A stretch of 64,000 nucleotides of DNA, taken from contig OU744446.1 in NCBI GenBank assembly GCA_916610825.1, positions 38,850,261-38,914,260 of the forward strand. The letters are read 5' to 3'. This document shows, one piece after another, positions 1 through 13,300 of the stretch. Source of the DNA: Haliclystus octoradiatus (taxonomy: Eukaryota; Cnidaria; Staurozoa; Stauromedusae; Haliclystidae). Each line of letters starts with the position of its first letter. Within the stretch, counting starts at the first letter, position 1. The notes beneath the pieces were generated by a model that saw nothing but the letters and a program-made list of their open reading frames with translations, made no database searches and was not told where the DNA came from. The position numbers and the translations under genes are program-made.

Positions 1-3000
1 CGATGACAATGGAGATCGTACTACCGCTCTCCAACTCCGTAATCTTCAAAACGGTTCATATATTCGTGTTGCTAATTTCTTTGGATTAACACAAGTTTTA
101 GAAATGATGAATTCTACCATCCGTTGGCCTGGGGGTTCTACAAAAGTACCTCTAGGTCGGCCTGAATGTGGATTTAATGGAGAATTTTGCTCGGAAATAG
201 AAAGTGAGCTTGATTTAGTGTATAATCCTATATATGTTCAACTATTATGCTAACTTTTTTTTATTATTATTATTATGCTAACTTGAACGTGAAATAGTAT
301 TAATCGGTTTCTACATTCTTATGAATAGAAATTATAGCTCGTATATCCCTAATTGGAAGGAATATCATTTAATTTGCTCTGCAATTGATTCATAAAGACT
401 TAATTTCTTGTATTGTGACACTGTTAGACGTGATCTCTGCTGAATACATAAGAAATGCGTATTAACATCACATTCATGATACATATAATGTCATGCTCAT
501 TTTAGAGGTTTTTACCACAAAGTTTATCTTCTATCAAAACTGCTTGAAGTACTATATACCCATCTTTTATATACATTGCTTAGCTGTGGATCGATCTATT
601 ACTTTTTTACTCTTTTCTCTTTCCATTATTCTTTTTACATTTTTGTTTACTGTCTTTGGTTTTTAGCTTGGGTTTATGCTGTTGCAGTTGCTTCTGCGGT
701 TGTTTTGATTTTCGGTGTCGGTGTTGTTGCTGTATTTCATTACAGGTAAATTATCCTGCTTCAATTGCATTACCTGTTTGGAACGGTCACCTGGGTAGAG
801 CAATCTGCATTTTTTTTAAACAAGTCATTGACATGACCTTGGCCTGCGACTTGCATATCTGTCAATGGCAGTGAGAACATATTGTTTAGAGTTTAGATTG
901 CAAATAACTAACATCAAATAATTTTGAAAATGTCAATGAGAAGAGGCCTAAAATAAATCCTTTGCGTCAGCCATCTTTGTTCCCCATGTTGAATATTTTA
1001 GTCAGCATTCTATGTAAGTATATGCCTGCGACCAACAGAGAAGCGCAAGCTATAGTGTCTTACGATCCATACCTTGCGTAACTCTATCAGAACCTGCATA
1101 AAGGGAGCTTGGCACAACACTATTAATAAGTGCATTATGAAGGGTGTCAATTTTTTATTTTAATTCATTGACCAAAATGAGCATGTAATGCATTTGTATG
1201 TGGACTGGAAAGAATCCTCTTTTTCGTTCATACTATGTAGACGATACAATCCCAGTGATATATTCACGATGTAAATCTGTTTACAATAAGGATGATAAGC
1301 AGGTTTGCCATGAACTAGCCTTGTGTAATATATGCCGTCGATGCAGGCTCGTCGTAGAGGCATGGAATACCTATTTAAGGACTTTCAAATGCCAATTCAC
1401 AATTTATTTTCTAGGCGGAAAGCATTCGAACGTGCTCTTTTGAGTCAACAATGGAAAATTAAGTTTGATGAGATACAATTTCGTAAAAAGGTTAATGGAT
1501 TTGGTAGTCGGCGTAGCATAGTAAGTTGTCATTTTAATTGTACGTATTGTGTTCTCCTAATCTTGATCATATTGATCAGTTTGCGTGGGGAGGGTGTCTG
1601 TCCAGCCATCAACGCACACTAAAAACATAAAATTATATGAACTACACCATGAATATTCAATCAGCCCAAACACCCTCGTAAATAAAATCTGCGCTCTACT
1701 GTGCTGGCTCACCCGTCCCGGTATAGATAATAGAACAATTCAAAAATATACTAGCTAATATTTTGATTAATAAAGACATATATAATACCCCACGTGTTAT
1801 TATGGCGTATTATTTAATGTATATGATTTATGATTGATATTTAGACTACCACTCAAGATGGCAGCCATCTCTCTCTTGAATCAGCTGAAACAGATGCCGT
1901 TCACGGACAGATTTTTACAACTATAGGAATCTATGGAGTAAGTACATTATATCAACGAATTCTATTTAATCGGATTGAACATTTATCGAATATCTATATT
2001 GGTAATTCTATAAGGATTTCCTGGCCGTGCCTGGCTAGATTCAGTTGAAAACCATGTACCTTTTATGTAACAAAATGTGTAGGAGTGTATAGGCTTTAAT
2101 TAAACCATTGTTTATTGCCACAGCGCTCCCATTGGGGGTCAGCCCTAATTAAGTCTCGTATATTCCCCCCAAAAAGTTAGATTGATTCTCACCATAACAT
2201 CCAATTTAATACTCATTATTTTATTTCTTTTGTTTTAGTCATCTTATGTTGCCATCAAGCATCTTAGAAAATCTCAAGTCGCTCTTGCTCGAGATGTTTT
2301 ACTCGAGCTCAAAGAAGTACGTTCCTCAACTTAACTTTAAATGATAGTTTGTGCACGGGTGATAATACAGAACATAACCGTATTTGAAATTGTATTAGAT
2401 ACTTTTTTGATTGTTGGGGAAATTATCAGTGGCAAACAACATGCTATAACATCTCGAATATCAGAACTTGAGAATTTGAAGTTGGTTTGAATATTAAGTT
2501 ATTGGATATGCAGTATGCTATTTTCATGAATTTTTTCATTTCATTTCATTTATTTTGTCAAATTAACAGGCAAAACAAAGGAGAATCACATTACATTGTC
2601 TGGTTAAAATGTTTGTTAGAACATGGTCAGAATAAGTGCATGTAGTATATAATAATCAGTAGATATAATAACCAGATATACAGTGTAATTCGCTCAAGTG
2701 CAAATCAGTAGGACGTATCCGAGTTGCACGTAAGTGTGTTACACTGTAATCCCTAAATAGCTACAGTATCCATATTTCAAAATTGAACATATTTCATGCT
2801 TATTTATTATATCCTGACAGTTTGGCTCTACATATTTTTGTCCTTTCGTTTCCAGGCTTGCGATCTTCAACATCAAAATATTAATACGTTTGTTGGCGCA
2901 TGCGTAGACCAGCCAAATATATGTTTATTGACTCAGTATTGCAACAAAGGCAGTTTACAGGTTAATAGATCGTGAAAATCTAAACAGAACTATATTTTTA

Positions 3001-6000
3001 TTTAGTATCAGATAGTGTAATATGTTTATGTTTCTTTTTTAAACAGGATGTACTTTATAACGAAAGTCTCAAACTTGATTGGATGTTCCAGATTGCCATA
3101 GCTGCTGATATTGGAAGGGTAATTTAATAATCCGATATTATCTATAATCTCATCATAATGATCCGATTGTAATCTCATCATGATGATCCGATTGGAGTAT
3201 CCGTATAGTACATCAATGTGCAGGAATGTTTAGAATCTAAATATCTTGAGACGCTCATGTTCTTGCAAATTCTACCCATAATATTAAATATTTTCTGGTA
3301 ATGTTGGTTGTTTTTATCCCATTCCATATAATACTATCTTATTTAACTTTTTGATTAATAAGTTGGTAATATCAAACTAAAAGTTTCTTCAAAAAGCATT
3401 TCAAGATAAAGGATAGCGACAAAAAATAAGCAGACTTTTGCGAAACGTTGTTTAAACCTAAGTCTGTTTAATATTTGTCGCTATCCTTTATCTTGAAATA
3501 TCAAACTAGTAAAAAATATATATCAGGTCCCGATGGAGACATTGCATATATCGGTATATTGATCGGGACCTAATGCATCGAAAAGCATTAATTTAGAGAC
3601 GGTACAGTATAGTTAAATTAGACCATATGCATTATTTCCACGGGGCACTTCAGTTGAAGTGTGCAATTCAAACGTATATACAGAGCTTGTTATTCGGTTA
3701 CAATAACTATGGTACTGTATACTCAAATATGAAGGAGACTGTCCCAGGTGTTGTCCCTCGTCCCTGCCTTTACCTGATATCTTTATATGAGTATTTGTGG
3801 TGTTGTATTATTTATCTTGTATTTTATATAACAATTTACATCTTTTCTAAATAGGGAATGCAATATTTGCATAATAGCTCAATTCAAGTCCATGGTAATT
3901 TATCATCAACAAAATGCGTGATTGATAGTCGGTGGGTTTGTAAAATCACTGATTTTGGTTTATCGAAATTTAAAAGTGGACAAAATAAAGATGTTGAACG
4001 AAGTGAAGACCAATCATTTACAGGTTACACAAATTCCAGATTCACATTCAATAAAACTATTTATGTTAGTGTTAAAATTATAGGAAAGTTGTTGTTATGT
4101 AATGAAGTCTCAAACTTTTGAGCTAATCCCCCTTTACCCTAACCCTAGTCGAACGTACACCTGTCGACATAAAGTACATCAAAATCGAACTTTATATCTT
4201 GTACAATATGTGTAGCTATATCTACATCAGAGCAGACACAATAATATCTCTCTTAATTTGTAAACACGAGCTACTCAAAGTTTCGTATTTTAATTCGTAA
4301 CGGATACTCCGTATTCAAAACTACCCTGATCGGTTTCTCGATAAATTAATAGACTACACCACGGGCAAATTTCGAAGAATTTGGAGACAGACAAATCAAA
4401 TGAAATTAGATTGAATTGTGTTCTTGTACTTGTACGATGTTTACTTTTTATAACAGGAATTAGACTGGAAGAATCTCGAACCGTGTATCACCCTTCCGTC
4501 TTCATAATTTAGCCTCTAACGACGATTTCCTATAGTTAAAACCCGAGTGAGATCTTCTTGATCTATAGCTTGTAATTCGTTAGCGGGATTTCATGTATAG
4601 TACAAGTAGTAGTATAGGTACTCTATAGGAATGTGCCGTCCCTCTTTCGCCTAACATATTTGCTACACATAGAACGCCACGAATCATGGTCAGACATAGC
4701 TGACAAAGAAACTTGCAAAGAGGATGCCTGATAAGCTGCTATACCAGAAAGGAGAATGGTCTCTGTTGTGTCCCTTGACAGGGACGAAACACGTGTCTGC
4801 CATACTAGACTCTTCGATTGATTTATGATTTTGTTTATATAATTTCCATTGCTGTAATGGTTTTTCTTTCTTTTAGATTTATTATGGCGTGCGCCAGAAC
4901 ATCTACGTGAATCCAAGACCACGCATTCACAACCGGGGGATATTTATAGTTACGGGATCATTTTACAAGAAATCATCCTGCGTGGTCTACCTTATTGTAT
5001 GTTTGACAACTTCACTGCAAAACGTATGTAAGATGGAAACAAAGCGGATTGGGACAGCATCCTACATTTTAGAATATGTTGACTTCATGTTTATTTATTT
5101 TGTATAGAGTACTCAAGAGGCTAATTCCTTTTGAAACTTTTGAGGTCCCTCTCGTTGAGTGTTGCCTTGATTGATTTATCAAGCGAGCGATAACAGGATT
5201 CCTCAGTAGCAAAGTTCTACGTAACATATGTAGGTGTTAAATTCATGTAATAGTTAATCAATCTATTTGGATTTTGCTATTTTTTACTTATAGAAATCGT
5301 TGGTAAAGTGGCAAGAGGATCTGTGCCTCCATTCCGTCCTATGGTATCCGCGCAAGTTGGAAAACCACTCTACCTCGAATTGATGCGATATTGCTGGGAT
5401 GAATCACCTACTGCAAGACCTCGTTTTGATGATGTTATGAAAGTCATGAAGAAAATAAATGGCGGAAAGTAAGGGATCAAATGTTGTTTGTAACTGAAAG
5501 GGAAGAATGTTTTCCCTGCTAGTATATTCCCTTACTTCTGAACCATTTACGTTAATAAACATTCCTCTGGTTGAAGAACCTCGTCTATACACATATGAAC
5601 GGGAACAATCATATCATTTGACTCTGCCAAATGTTTTTTATTGCTAGAACCAAACTGTAATACAACATGCCCCTCAAACAAGCAAGTGAATAAAAATCAA
5701 AATGCAATCATAATCTGACTGTGACTTCAATAAATATTATTTTCGGTTTATCACGCAATTAATATTTAAATAAACTGATACTGGATGAAGTGTAAACACA
5801 TTTGCTATACCTATATATATTGCATTGGGCCCTATATTTAACCAGAAAGACAACGTTTTCAATTAGACCCTAACTTATAAATATTCTTTTTAATTTTCTC
5901 CATTTTAGAAACATAAACATTGTCGATAACATGATTAGTATGATGGAGAAATATACCGATCATCTTGAAGATCTTGTCACCGAACGAACGAAACAATTAG

Positions 6001-9000
6001 AAGAAGAAAAGGGAAAAACTGATGAGCTACTTTACAGAATGTTACCGAAGTAAGCCCATATATGACACTGTTGAATTAACCTGTATACAAAAACCACCTT
6101 TCTTTAGTGGCCACTTTATCAGTATTAATTGAATGACGTCATTTTATAAACTTACCTTTTTATAGTAGTTAAACATGCCCCCCAATAAATTGTTTGATCT
6201 GTGGTCATTTCATTAATGCATCGAATGAATTCATATGAGAGTTGATTTCTCTGTCACTAACATAGCTGCTTACTCAGTACCTTACTATGAACCGAACCCA
6301 TCAAAGATTATCACCAACATGGTAGTAATGTTTGAACCATTGGGCGATGTTTTGTATGCTAAATAATTATCTTTTATGACTGTATGTATTATCATTAACC
6401 TCTTCCCATCGACCACCTGTCTTTAATGTCCATTTCATGAATCAACCTTTCAGTGAAGACCACCTGTCTATAATGGTCACTTTCTCGTCGGTTTCCCAAA
6501 ATAATGCAGGAAAACATAAGTGCGCCCCTTGAACTATCGACATCAAATACGAGCATCTGTCTATGCTATGCTGTGACTCATCAGCTGTTTTTAGTTCATT
6601 ACTTCCCAACGCAAATGCTACATGTTATTGATCGTTGTCTTGTCTGACACAGTCTTGCTTTCTAATATAACTGTTACCCAGCTCTGTTGAACACCGGTTG
6701 ATTACATTTACTATTTCATACGTTTGTATGTGTCATCAAAAACCTCTATTCGGAGACCACCTGTCTAAAACGGTCAGTTTTAATATATGTGGAAAAGCTT
6801 GCATGCTATAATTTATATTTGCAATAGTTATATAATTATAAATGTATTAAGGAAAAACATTAATAATAGTATTCCATTCTAAATGAAAAGCAATATAGAA
6901 AGAGGAGTTTAATCCGTTACTCTGAGTTTCGCTCTTCATACGTTTTATTCATAATTTATTCACCAAACTCAGAGGAACGGTCTCCGTAATTCGCAATCTC
7001 TGAATCACTTTTTCTAGATCATATTCTTATGATTCATTTTATTTAATAATTTATAGATCCGTTGCTGAGCAACTGAAACGAGGTGAACAAGTAGCAGCTG
7101 AGAGCTTCGCAATGGTGACGATATTTTTCAGTGATATAGTTGGTTTTACAAGATTAGCTGCAGATAGTACTCCTTTGCAGGTGAAATGAAATACACTGTG
7201 ATTAATCTCTTGTGCTGACTAATTATCCCCGTTGATATTTGAACCCAAGAAGGTACCCCTATGATCAGCAAGACCCATATCAAAATATATCACACTATTG
7301 CTAACAAGAAGTGTGCGTTTTGCTGTTGTTGTTGTTGTTCATTTGTCATTTCTCCACTGGGTAAGCTAAAATCAGCATATTTCACTGTCAGCTTGCAGCG
7401 TATTGTCAGTATTTGACAAAGCTGTATAAATAAAAATAATAATAAATGAATGAATGAATTGTATAGGCGAATTGCCTGAAATGAGCTACTAGTCGGATTG
7501 TTTTTCTAGACGTGTCCAGTAGTAGTAGGTAGTATAGATGGCCACATTATAGAAATGCGCCTAGCATATTTGCTACACAAAACCCCATAAATCACAGGCA
7601 TAGCTGACAAAGAAACTTGTATAAGTAAGACCTTGAGATACAAATCCTTACGAAACTTTGCCCATAGCCCCTTCGAAAAGTCTTTGAAAAGCCAATGAAG
7701 GATGTCATGCGGTGGTTGTGGAATATACAACTTTGATCTCTCGACATGACCTAAAAAGGACATCTCAGTGACGTTGATGAGCAATAGCTGAGGCAGAAGG
7801 AAAAGTTTTCCAAGCTTAACAGTTGACAATGTGTTGGGACAGCATATGTCGTCATAAGCTGAATCAAGACGAGTCAATCGTGTGGTCGAGATAGATGCTT
7901 ATAATAGAACAGGTTATATCGTTCCAAGATGATTGGATAATATACATTACAATTATTCTCTTTTTCACTTAAAAGGTTGTCGATCTGCTCAATGATTTGT
8001 ATACTTGTTTTGATCAAATTGTTGAATCTCATGATGTTTACAAGGTAAGAATGGTTCACCCGATCAAATCACTCAGTTAAAATAAAAATAATTGAATCAA
8101 GGTTAGCGAAAAAACACTTCAAGTAGTGGTTCAACTTGGTGGGTAAAAACGCTTCGATTTCACGCATCGAAATATATATACCTATATCATACATCGACAA
8201 ATATAATCGAAAAGTTTTCACCAACCACTGCTTTTAGTTTTTGTCATTAACCTTCATTTCAAAATGTTTTCTAAAGCAAATTTTAATCAATGTTTGAATA
8301 GTGTTTGTTTTCGATTCGAAGGTGGAAACGATTGGTGATGCCTACATGGTAGTGTCCGGTTTACCGCGTCGAAACGGTAACCGTCATGCTGGCGAAATTG
8401 CCAAAATGTCATTAGATCTGCTTAGTGCTATGACCACATTCACTGTGAGACATTTGCCTGATCGTAAGTTACAATTACGGATTGGGATACATTCTGGTCC
8501 TTGCGTTGCTGGTGTCGTTGGATTGAAAATGCCACGATATTGCCTCTTCGGAGATACGGTAAACTATGCCTCAAGGATGGAGTCTAGTGGATTAGGTGAG
8601 AATTGATTGATTACAGACGACGATTCTGCTTCAAGGTCCTTCTATGAGGACCCTCGAATTAATAGAGCAGTTTGTGTTACATTGTCAAACACTCAATCTT
8701 GCCACATCCAAGGAATATGTTTTGTCTAAACGTTGACTTGCTCTAAGTCTCACTTATGTTATGACGATTTTGAGATGTTGGTAAGTGACCGCTTAATACC
8801 AACCATCGGCAAATTAAACTAAGCGGGACTTGGAGCCAGTCAAGTCTAAACGGTGATTCGATTCTGCAGCTCCCTAAATGTTAATTAGAAATACTGAATA
8901 ATCTATATGTCGCATAGTTGCCTTGCTAAATATAGTCTTCCTTCTCTCGCAAAATTATGGTTGATACAATACTCACGGTAGAATGTGGTGTTATTTTCTG

Positions 9001-9869
9001 TGGTGTTCGAAGCCTTCAAAATGTTGGTTTTAAAGTTGGCGCGAATTCGAATTCGACAAATTATCCAGTTATGATATCATCGTTATGTTGATATGTTCAT
9101 ACTGAAACGTAATCTAGGATGTAGCTTAATTGGGTGTAGACTACCTAATTCTAAATGCTGTGCATCTACTACTAAACAACCCTTTTACCATTGTGCATGT
9201 GTTTCTATGTTGGTTTTCAGCTTTACGAATTCACGTGAGTCCAGAAACCAAAGAGGTCTTAGATGATTTAACTGGTTATCATGTTTTAGAACGAGGCCCT
9301 GTCTCAATGAAAGTAAGTGAAGACGAGGCACTTTATACCTGATTTATAACTGATTTCATATTGTGTTCTTTCCGTCTTTGATCTTCAGAGATGCTCCAAA
9401 ATATCCGAGCTCTGAATGCGACTGCTGAATGAGTGTGATTAATTAATTCTGGGGTGATTTATCCAAGTAATTTTGATTGACCATTTCAACTTTTTATAGC
9501 ACCATACGCCTAAAATATATTATTCTACGGTGTAACATCACTTACAGAATAAGAAATGTAAATCAAATAAAATAAACAGACGATAACAAAATGGCTAACA
9601 ATGAGAAGATTTTGATTATTTTGAGAAGATTTTACAGTCATTTTTCGATCATGTTCCAGAACTTAGACTGTCTCAGGCAAAGAATAGCTGGGTCTCGCTC
9701 TGTCTTGGTCACAAAACTGCACAAACGTTCATTTGTTTAATCATTTAATTTTTCGTTTTAGGGCAAAGGTGTTGTTACAACGTATTTCTTACGAGGTTAT
9801 GATGGTTTTGATAAAATACTTCCTGATTTACGAACTGCAGCTTCTCTGGAAGAACACACGTTTAAATAG
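1..9869 (+). CDS. Receptor guanylate cyclase, natriuretic-peptide-receptor type (5' part outside window)
   Basis: Single-pass receptor that makes cGMP from GTP. Sixteen exons read in one frame: 1-203, 667-745, 1415-1520, 1845-1937, 2239-2316, 2856-2960, 3047-3118, 3855-4023, 4877-5023, 5294-5468, 5909-6049, 7057-7180, 7976-8044, 8322-8595, 9221-9312, 9762-9869 (677 residues, stop at 9869). The first exon holds the end of the ANF-type ligand-binding region (WPGG...[10 protein letters not shown]). The second is the membrane span. The kinase-homology domain keeps the VAIK lysine and ITDFG, but HGN replaces the catalytic HRD, so it should be a pseudokinase, as is usual in this family. A short helical linker (about 5909-6049) precedes the cyclase domain, which has [25 protein letters not shown] and YCLFGDTVN; the cysteine and glutamate of these motifs specify GTP. 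Catalytic residues look intact. The N-terminal ligand-binding part lies left of the window. Introns hold small repeats only. Confidence 0.95.
2527..2625 (-). mobile_element. 5'-truncated LINE 3' end with (AAATG)n-type tail
   Basis: Read on the minus strand this intron segment has the block TTTGCCTGTTA followed by a TTGACAAAATA-like stretch and a short pentanucleotide array. This matches the 3' ends at about 51520-51581 and 53745-53847. It lies in a guanylate cyclase intron. Confidence 0.5.
3398..3499. repeat. Foldback miniature element (inverted arms of about 26 bp)
   Basis: The arm starting TTTCAAGATAAAGGATAGCG is repeated in inverse at 3475-3499. An inner stem (CAGACTT.../AAGTCTG) makes the whole 102 bp a hairpin. 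It resembles miniature elements at 8101-8252 and 32278-32465, which share a GCGACAA motif near the ends. It lies in a cyclase intron. Confidence 0.65.
6100..6800. repeat. Fragments of a GACCACCTGTCTATAATGGTCAC repeat family in an intron
   Basis: Several copies of the motif ACCACCTGTCT(A/T)TAATGG and relatives occur at about 6105, 6410, 6455 and 6760. The same motif recurs near 46795, 46975, 56560 and 58240. It resembles the ends of pogo/Tigger-type elements, but no complete element is evident here. The rest of this large cyclase intron (6050-7056) shows nothing else I recognise. Confidence 0.4.
8101..8252. repeat. Miniature inverted-repeat element (GGTTAGCGA.../...GTCATTAACC)
   Basis: The ends are imperfect inverted repeats of about 45 bp containing AGTAGTGG and GGTGAAAAC blocks, separated by a short AT-rich centre. 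The same arms are seen at 32278-32465. It lies in the cyclase intron between exons 7976-8044 and 8322-8595. Confidence 0.6.
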
Positions 9870-10300
9870 AGTTTATAATAATTAACTAGCTTCTTGGATT
9901 GATAATCCACTATCTATAGTTTATATATATAGTAGTTATTTATTAAAGGACGAGTACATTGGCGCTTAATATATAAGCAAATAATATTGCAATATCGGGA
10001 TAGGATTTGAAATGAATCCTGTCTACTGCTGTTCGATTGATTGACATCCATCGTGGCTGTGATTATAGATTTTCACGGTCAAGGTTACAGCCCCGTGAAT
10101 ATATGGTCAAGCGCTCAACAATCATAATGAAGCTAGTGTAGATTTTCAAATGAATAACGCTGGCGATAAAACATTTGAAATGATTGACTTTTTTTAATAA
10201 AATAAATATCTAAACCATGATAGTGTCATTATTTAAATGACTATATATAATATGTATATGAAAAACTTTGAAACAAATATTTAAATTTCTAATGATATTA
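9870..10300. other. Convergent intergenic region with both 3' UTRs and polyadenylation signals
   Basis: The cyclase stop and the BICRA-type stop face each other 431 bp apart. A run at 10191-10205 contains AATAAA on the plus strand and ATTAAA on the minus strand. A further minus-strand AATAAA lies at about 9939-9944. The two transcripts could therefore overlap at their 3' ends. No other feature is seen. Confidence 0.5.
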
Positions 10301-13300
10301 TTACAACGATGAAGATAATGATTGCAAAGCCAAAAGTGCTTCATTGTTAAATTCATCATTTTGAAAATCAGCCATTAAATTTAATGTTGCTTCATTCACT
10401 TCTTGATTTGAACCGTCATCAATAATTATATTATCATCGTGTTGTTGTTGTTTTATACTTGGTATTTTTATTTCATCATTGTTAATATCGATTGGTTTTT
10501 TCTTTGATTTATTATTGTCATCTTTTATAGTTCGTTTTGTTGTTTTTAATGATAATTTTGTGTCAGATATAATTTTCTTCTCTTCAAGTAACTTTTTTTC
10601 TTCGTGTTTTACGGGTAGAATTAATGTACCTAAAAATAGATTAATCAATATCAAATCTCATTTTTTTTTACCAAAACCAAAGTACATCTAACTTATAAGC
10701 AAGTGATCTTTTTACGAAAGTTTGTTCAAAGTAAAATTACAAAAAATCAACTACTCCAATCGAGACACATGGCTACTCAATAGAGGCGGTCGCTGATGTC
10801 AGGTTAAATGTATAAAAATTGACTGGCAGCCTTTGTTCTTCGAATTTTGTACGTGATGCGCACTACTTGTGGCTGGGAAAATGGCATTCATTTCTCAAGT
10901 TTGAGCCCGCAAGGCGAGATGGTCAGTTTTCTGCCTTTAAAGTACTGTAATTACGTACACTACAAATCTTAATAAAAAAGTAATGTAGACGGTGTCGCCC
11001 TACCGAAGGCACCCGTACCACTCCTCTATTTCTAGATGAGTGCCTTTTTTCGCTGAGAGCAATGATTTTAAACGCTCTTTGTTGATCTCAGCCGCGACAC
11101 TGCAGATCAATTTCAAGAGATTTCATGGCAGATAGGTCTTGATTGTCAATGCGCAACGATGCGCCGCAGCTACTGACAATGCAATTCCCTCTGAACCATT
11201 CCATCCGCCATCCTCAGATGGTACTCATTTGATGTTTCAGATAAAGTCAAGGCTGAGTTGACCTTAGGGGGGATTTGAACCACGGTCGATCAGATATGAT
11301 CCGATCTGAAGTTCGGTTGCTCTACCATCTGAGCTAATCCTCCTCACAAATCTTAACGTGTGGTATCAACTCTCTAACTGCCCATCTATTTCCCTTCAAA
11401 GCAACGTCATGCTTTTATTGGTTGCTGTTGTGTATGTCTAGTGTCTGGCAAAATGTTTAACCTTCTGGAATCTAGGACTTCAGGACTCCCTAATTTTGTT
11501 GGACCCCCCTCCGAGATAAAGGGTTGATAACGTTATTGTGACACCCACCATCTTCAGCTTGCTTTTTGACTTCTTCCAATTCTGCTTTTTCGCTTGCAAT
11601 GAATATTCGCTCAAGCATAACCATTTCTGCTGATGAAACACTCCGCTGGAAACAAGAGTAATTAAAACAAGATGATTATAATCACATAGGGAAATTAAAA
11701 TTCCAGTCACCGTACCCTACAGAGGAGATCACACATCTTGATAGGCATGTGGGCATCTATGCTGCCATTTAAAATAGCTTCCTAAGCAAGCACAATTAAT
11801 TTTGTTTAACTACTATTGTTCAATTAAATACTCACAGTTGCAAAAAGAAAACGTCTGCAAAATAATCAGATTTAGAATGAAGATGAGATGGAGATGAAAC
11901 AATATGGTTGCTAAGTGATATAATGTAGTATTAATTTGAGATATATTAAGTAGATTTTTATGTAAAACACACAATCGTAAATAGCCCAGAATAAATCACA
12001 ATTTTGTAGGCCTACATGTTAAGTTCCATTTTTTCTCCACGGGCTTAACAATTTCTAAAATAATTATTTGTTCCTTTCCTTATTGCATAAATGCTAATTA
12101 CCTGACTTTCATCCTGCATCAGACAATTGTACTTGTTCCGCAGGCGATCTCGTTTATCCAATAATTGCGACGAGGCAGCTTCAAAAGAGATGTCACCTAC
12201 ATAAACAACAATTCTCGTTATCAAACATCTGATTCATACGTCAAGATCCAATTGAAGCATTTCACAAAAACATGAATAGTTCATAAAAGCCTTGCAACAA
12301 ATCAATACTGGTATTTCAGTAGGTTCTATTGTATACGTATTAAGGAGGTTTGGAGCAGTATATAGCAATTTAAATTACGCCATCATGCTCTATAATTTTC
12401 AAAACAATCTGGCAGATTATTAGGAACTTAGTTGTTATTACATGGTGGGAAAGAAATTGAAGTCTATTTATTTTATATCACATCATGGTCAACACTTTTG
12501 AATTTTACTGGTGTTATAGAATTTTATTCTGGAAAAATGAAGTTCTGAATGTCTAAATTCTATTCTGAAAATTGGAAAAAGATTCCAAAGAAGGAAAATG
12601 TTGGTTCTATTGTTCCAAACCTCCTTAACTTATGTTAAAATTTATAGCTTTACAGTAACAAATGTACAATGGATATATGACATTGCAAAAAATATCAATT
12701 CAACCAGATTTCAATTGTATCATCTAAATTGAGGGAATGAATTCTCAGATTGTTTACCTTCGACAAAAGTAGATTTTGGCAAGGTCTCTTCGTAATATAC
12801 ATGATAGGGTAATAAACGGGATAACGCATCTTCTAATGATCGGAATGGTTTCTTGTAATCAGGTTCAACAACGCGCTTCTGATCAGCATTAAGACAATGT
12901 TTCAACCTAAAACCACAAAATCAAGATTTAACAGTTAAAAACATGCGCCAACGCTGTATCTCAAAGTTATAGCGTTAAGCGCACATTTTAGTCTAATAAG
13001 TTAGCTTAAATATCTTAAATGAAAAATACATGCTAATAATTTAGCAATAGGACAGTTGGATGAGATTAACAAACAAGAATAAAAACACTGCATTATAGAT
13101 TAAGTACTGTATATCATTATATCATATCTTATTCTTTCAACCAAATGTTTTGAATAAAACCAAATAAGTATGAAAGCATAGGATGTACTGGAGTTGTAAA
13201 AGAAAGAAAAATGTTCTCTTGGACTCTGTTTGAGCATCATAGCCGCTGTTCATTTCTACAATAGTTTGCTATTTTAATTCAAGATATAATTGTCCGCAGC

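Noticed and set aside
11268..11345. tRNA gene on the minus strand
   Set aside because: A and B boxes are present, but the anticodon arm has an eight-base loop and no paired acceptor stem. It is the head of a SINE with target duplications.
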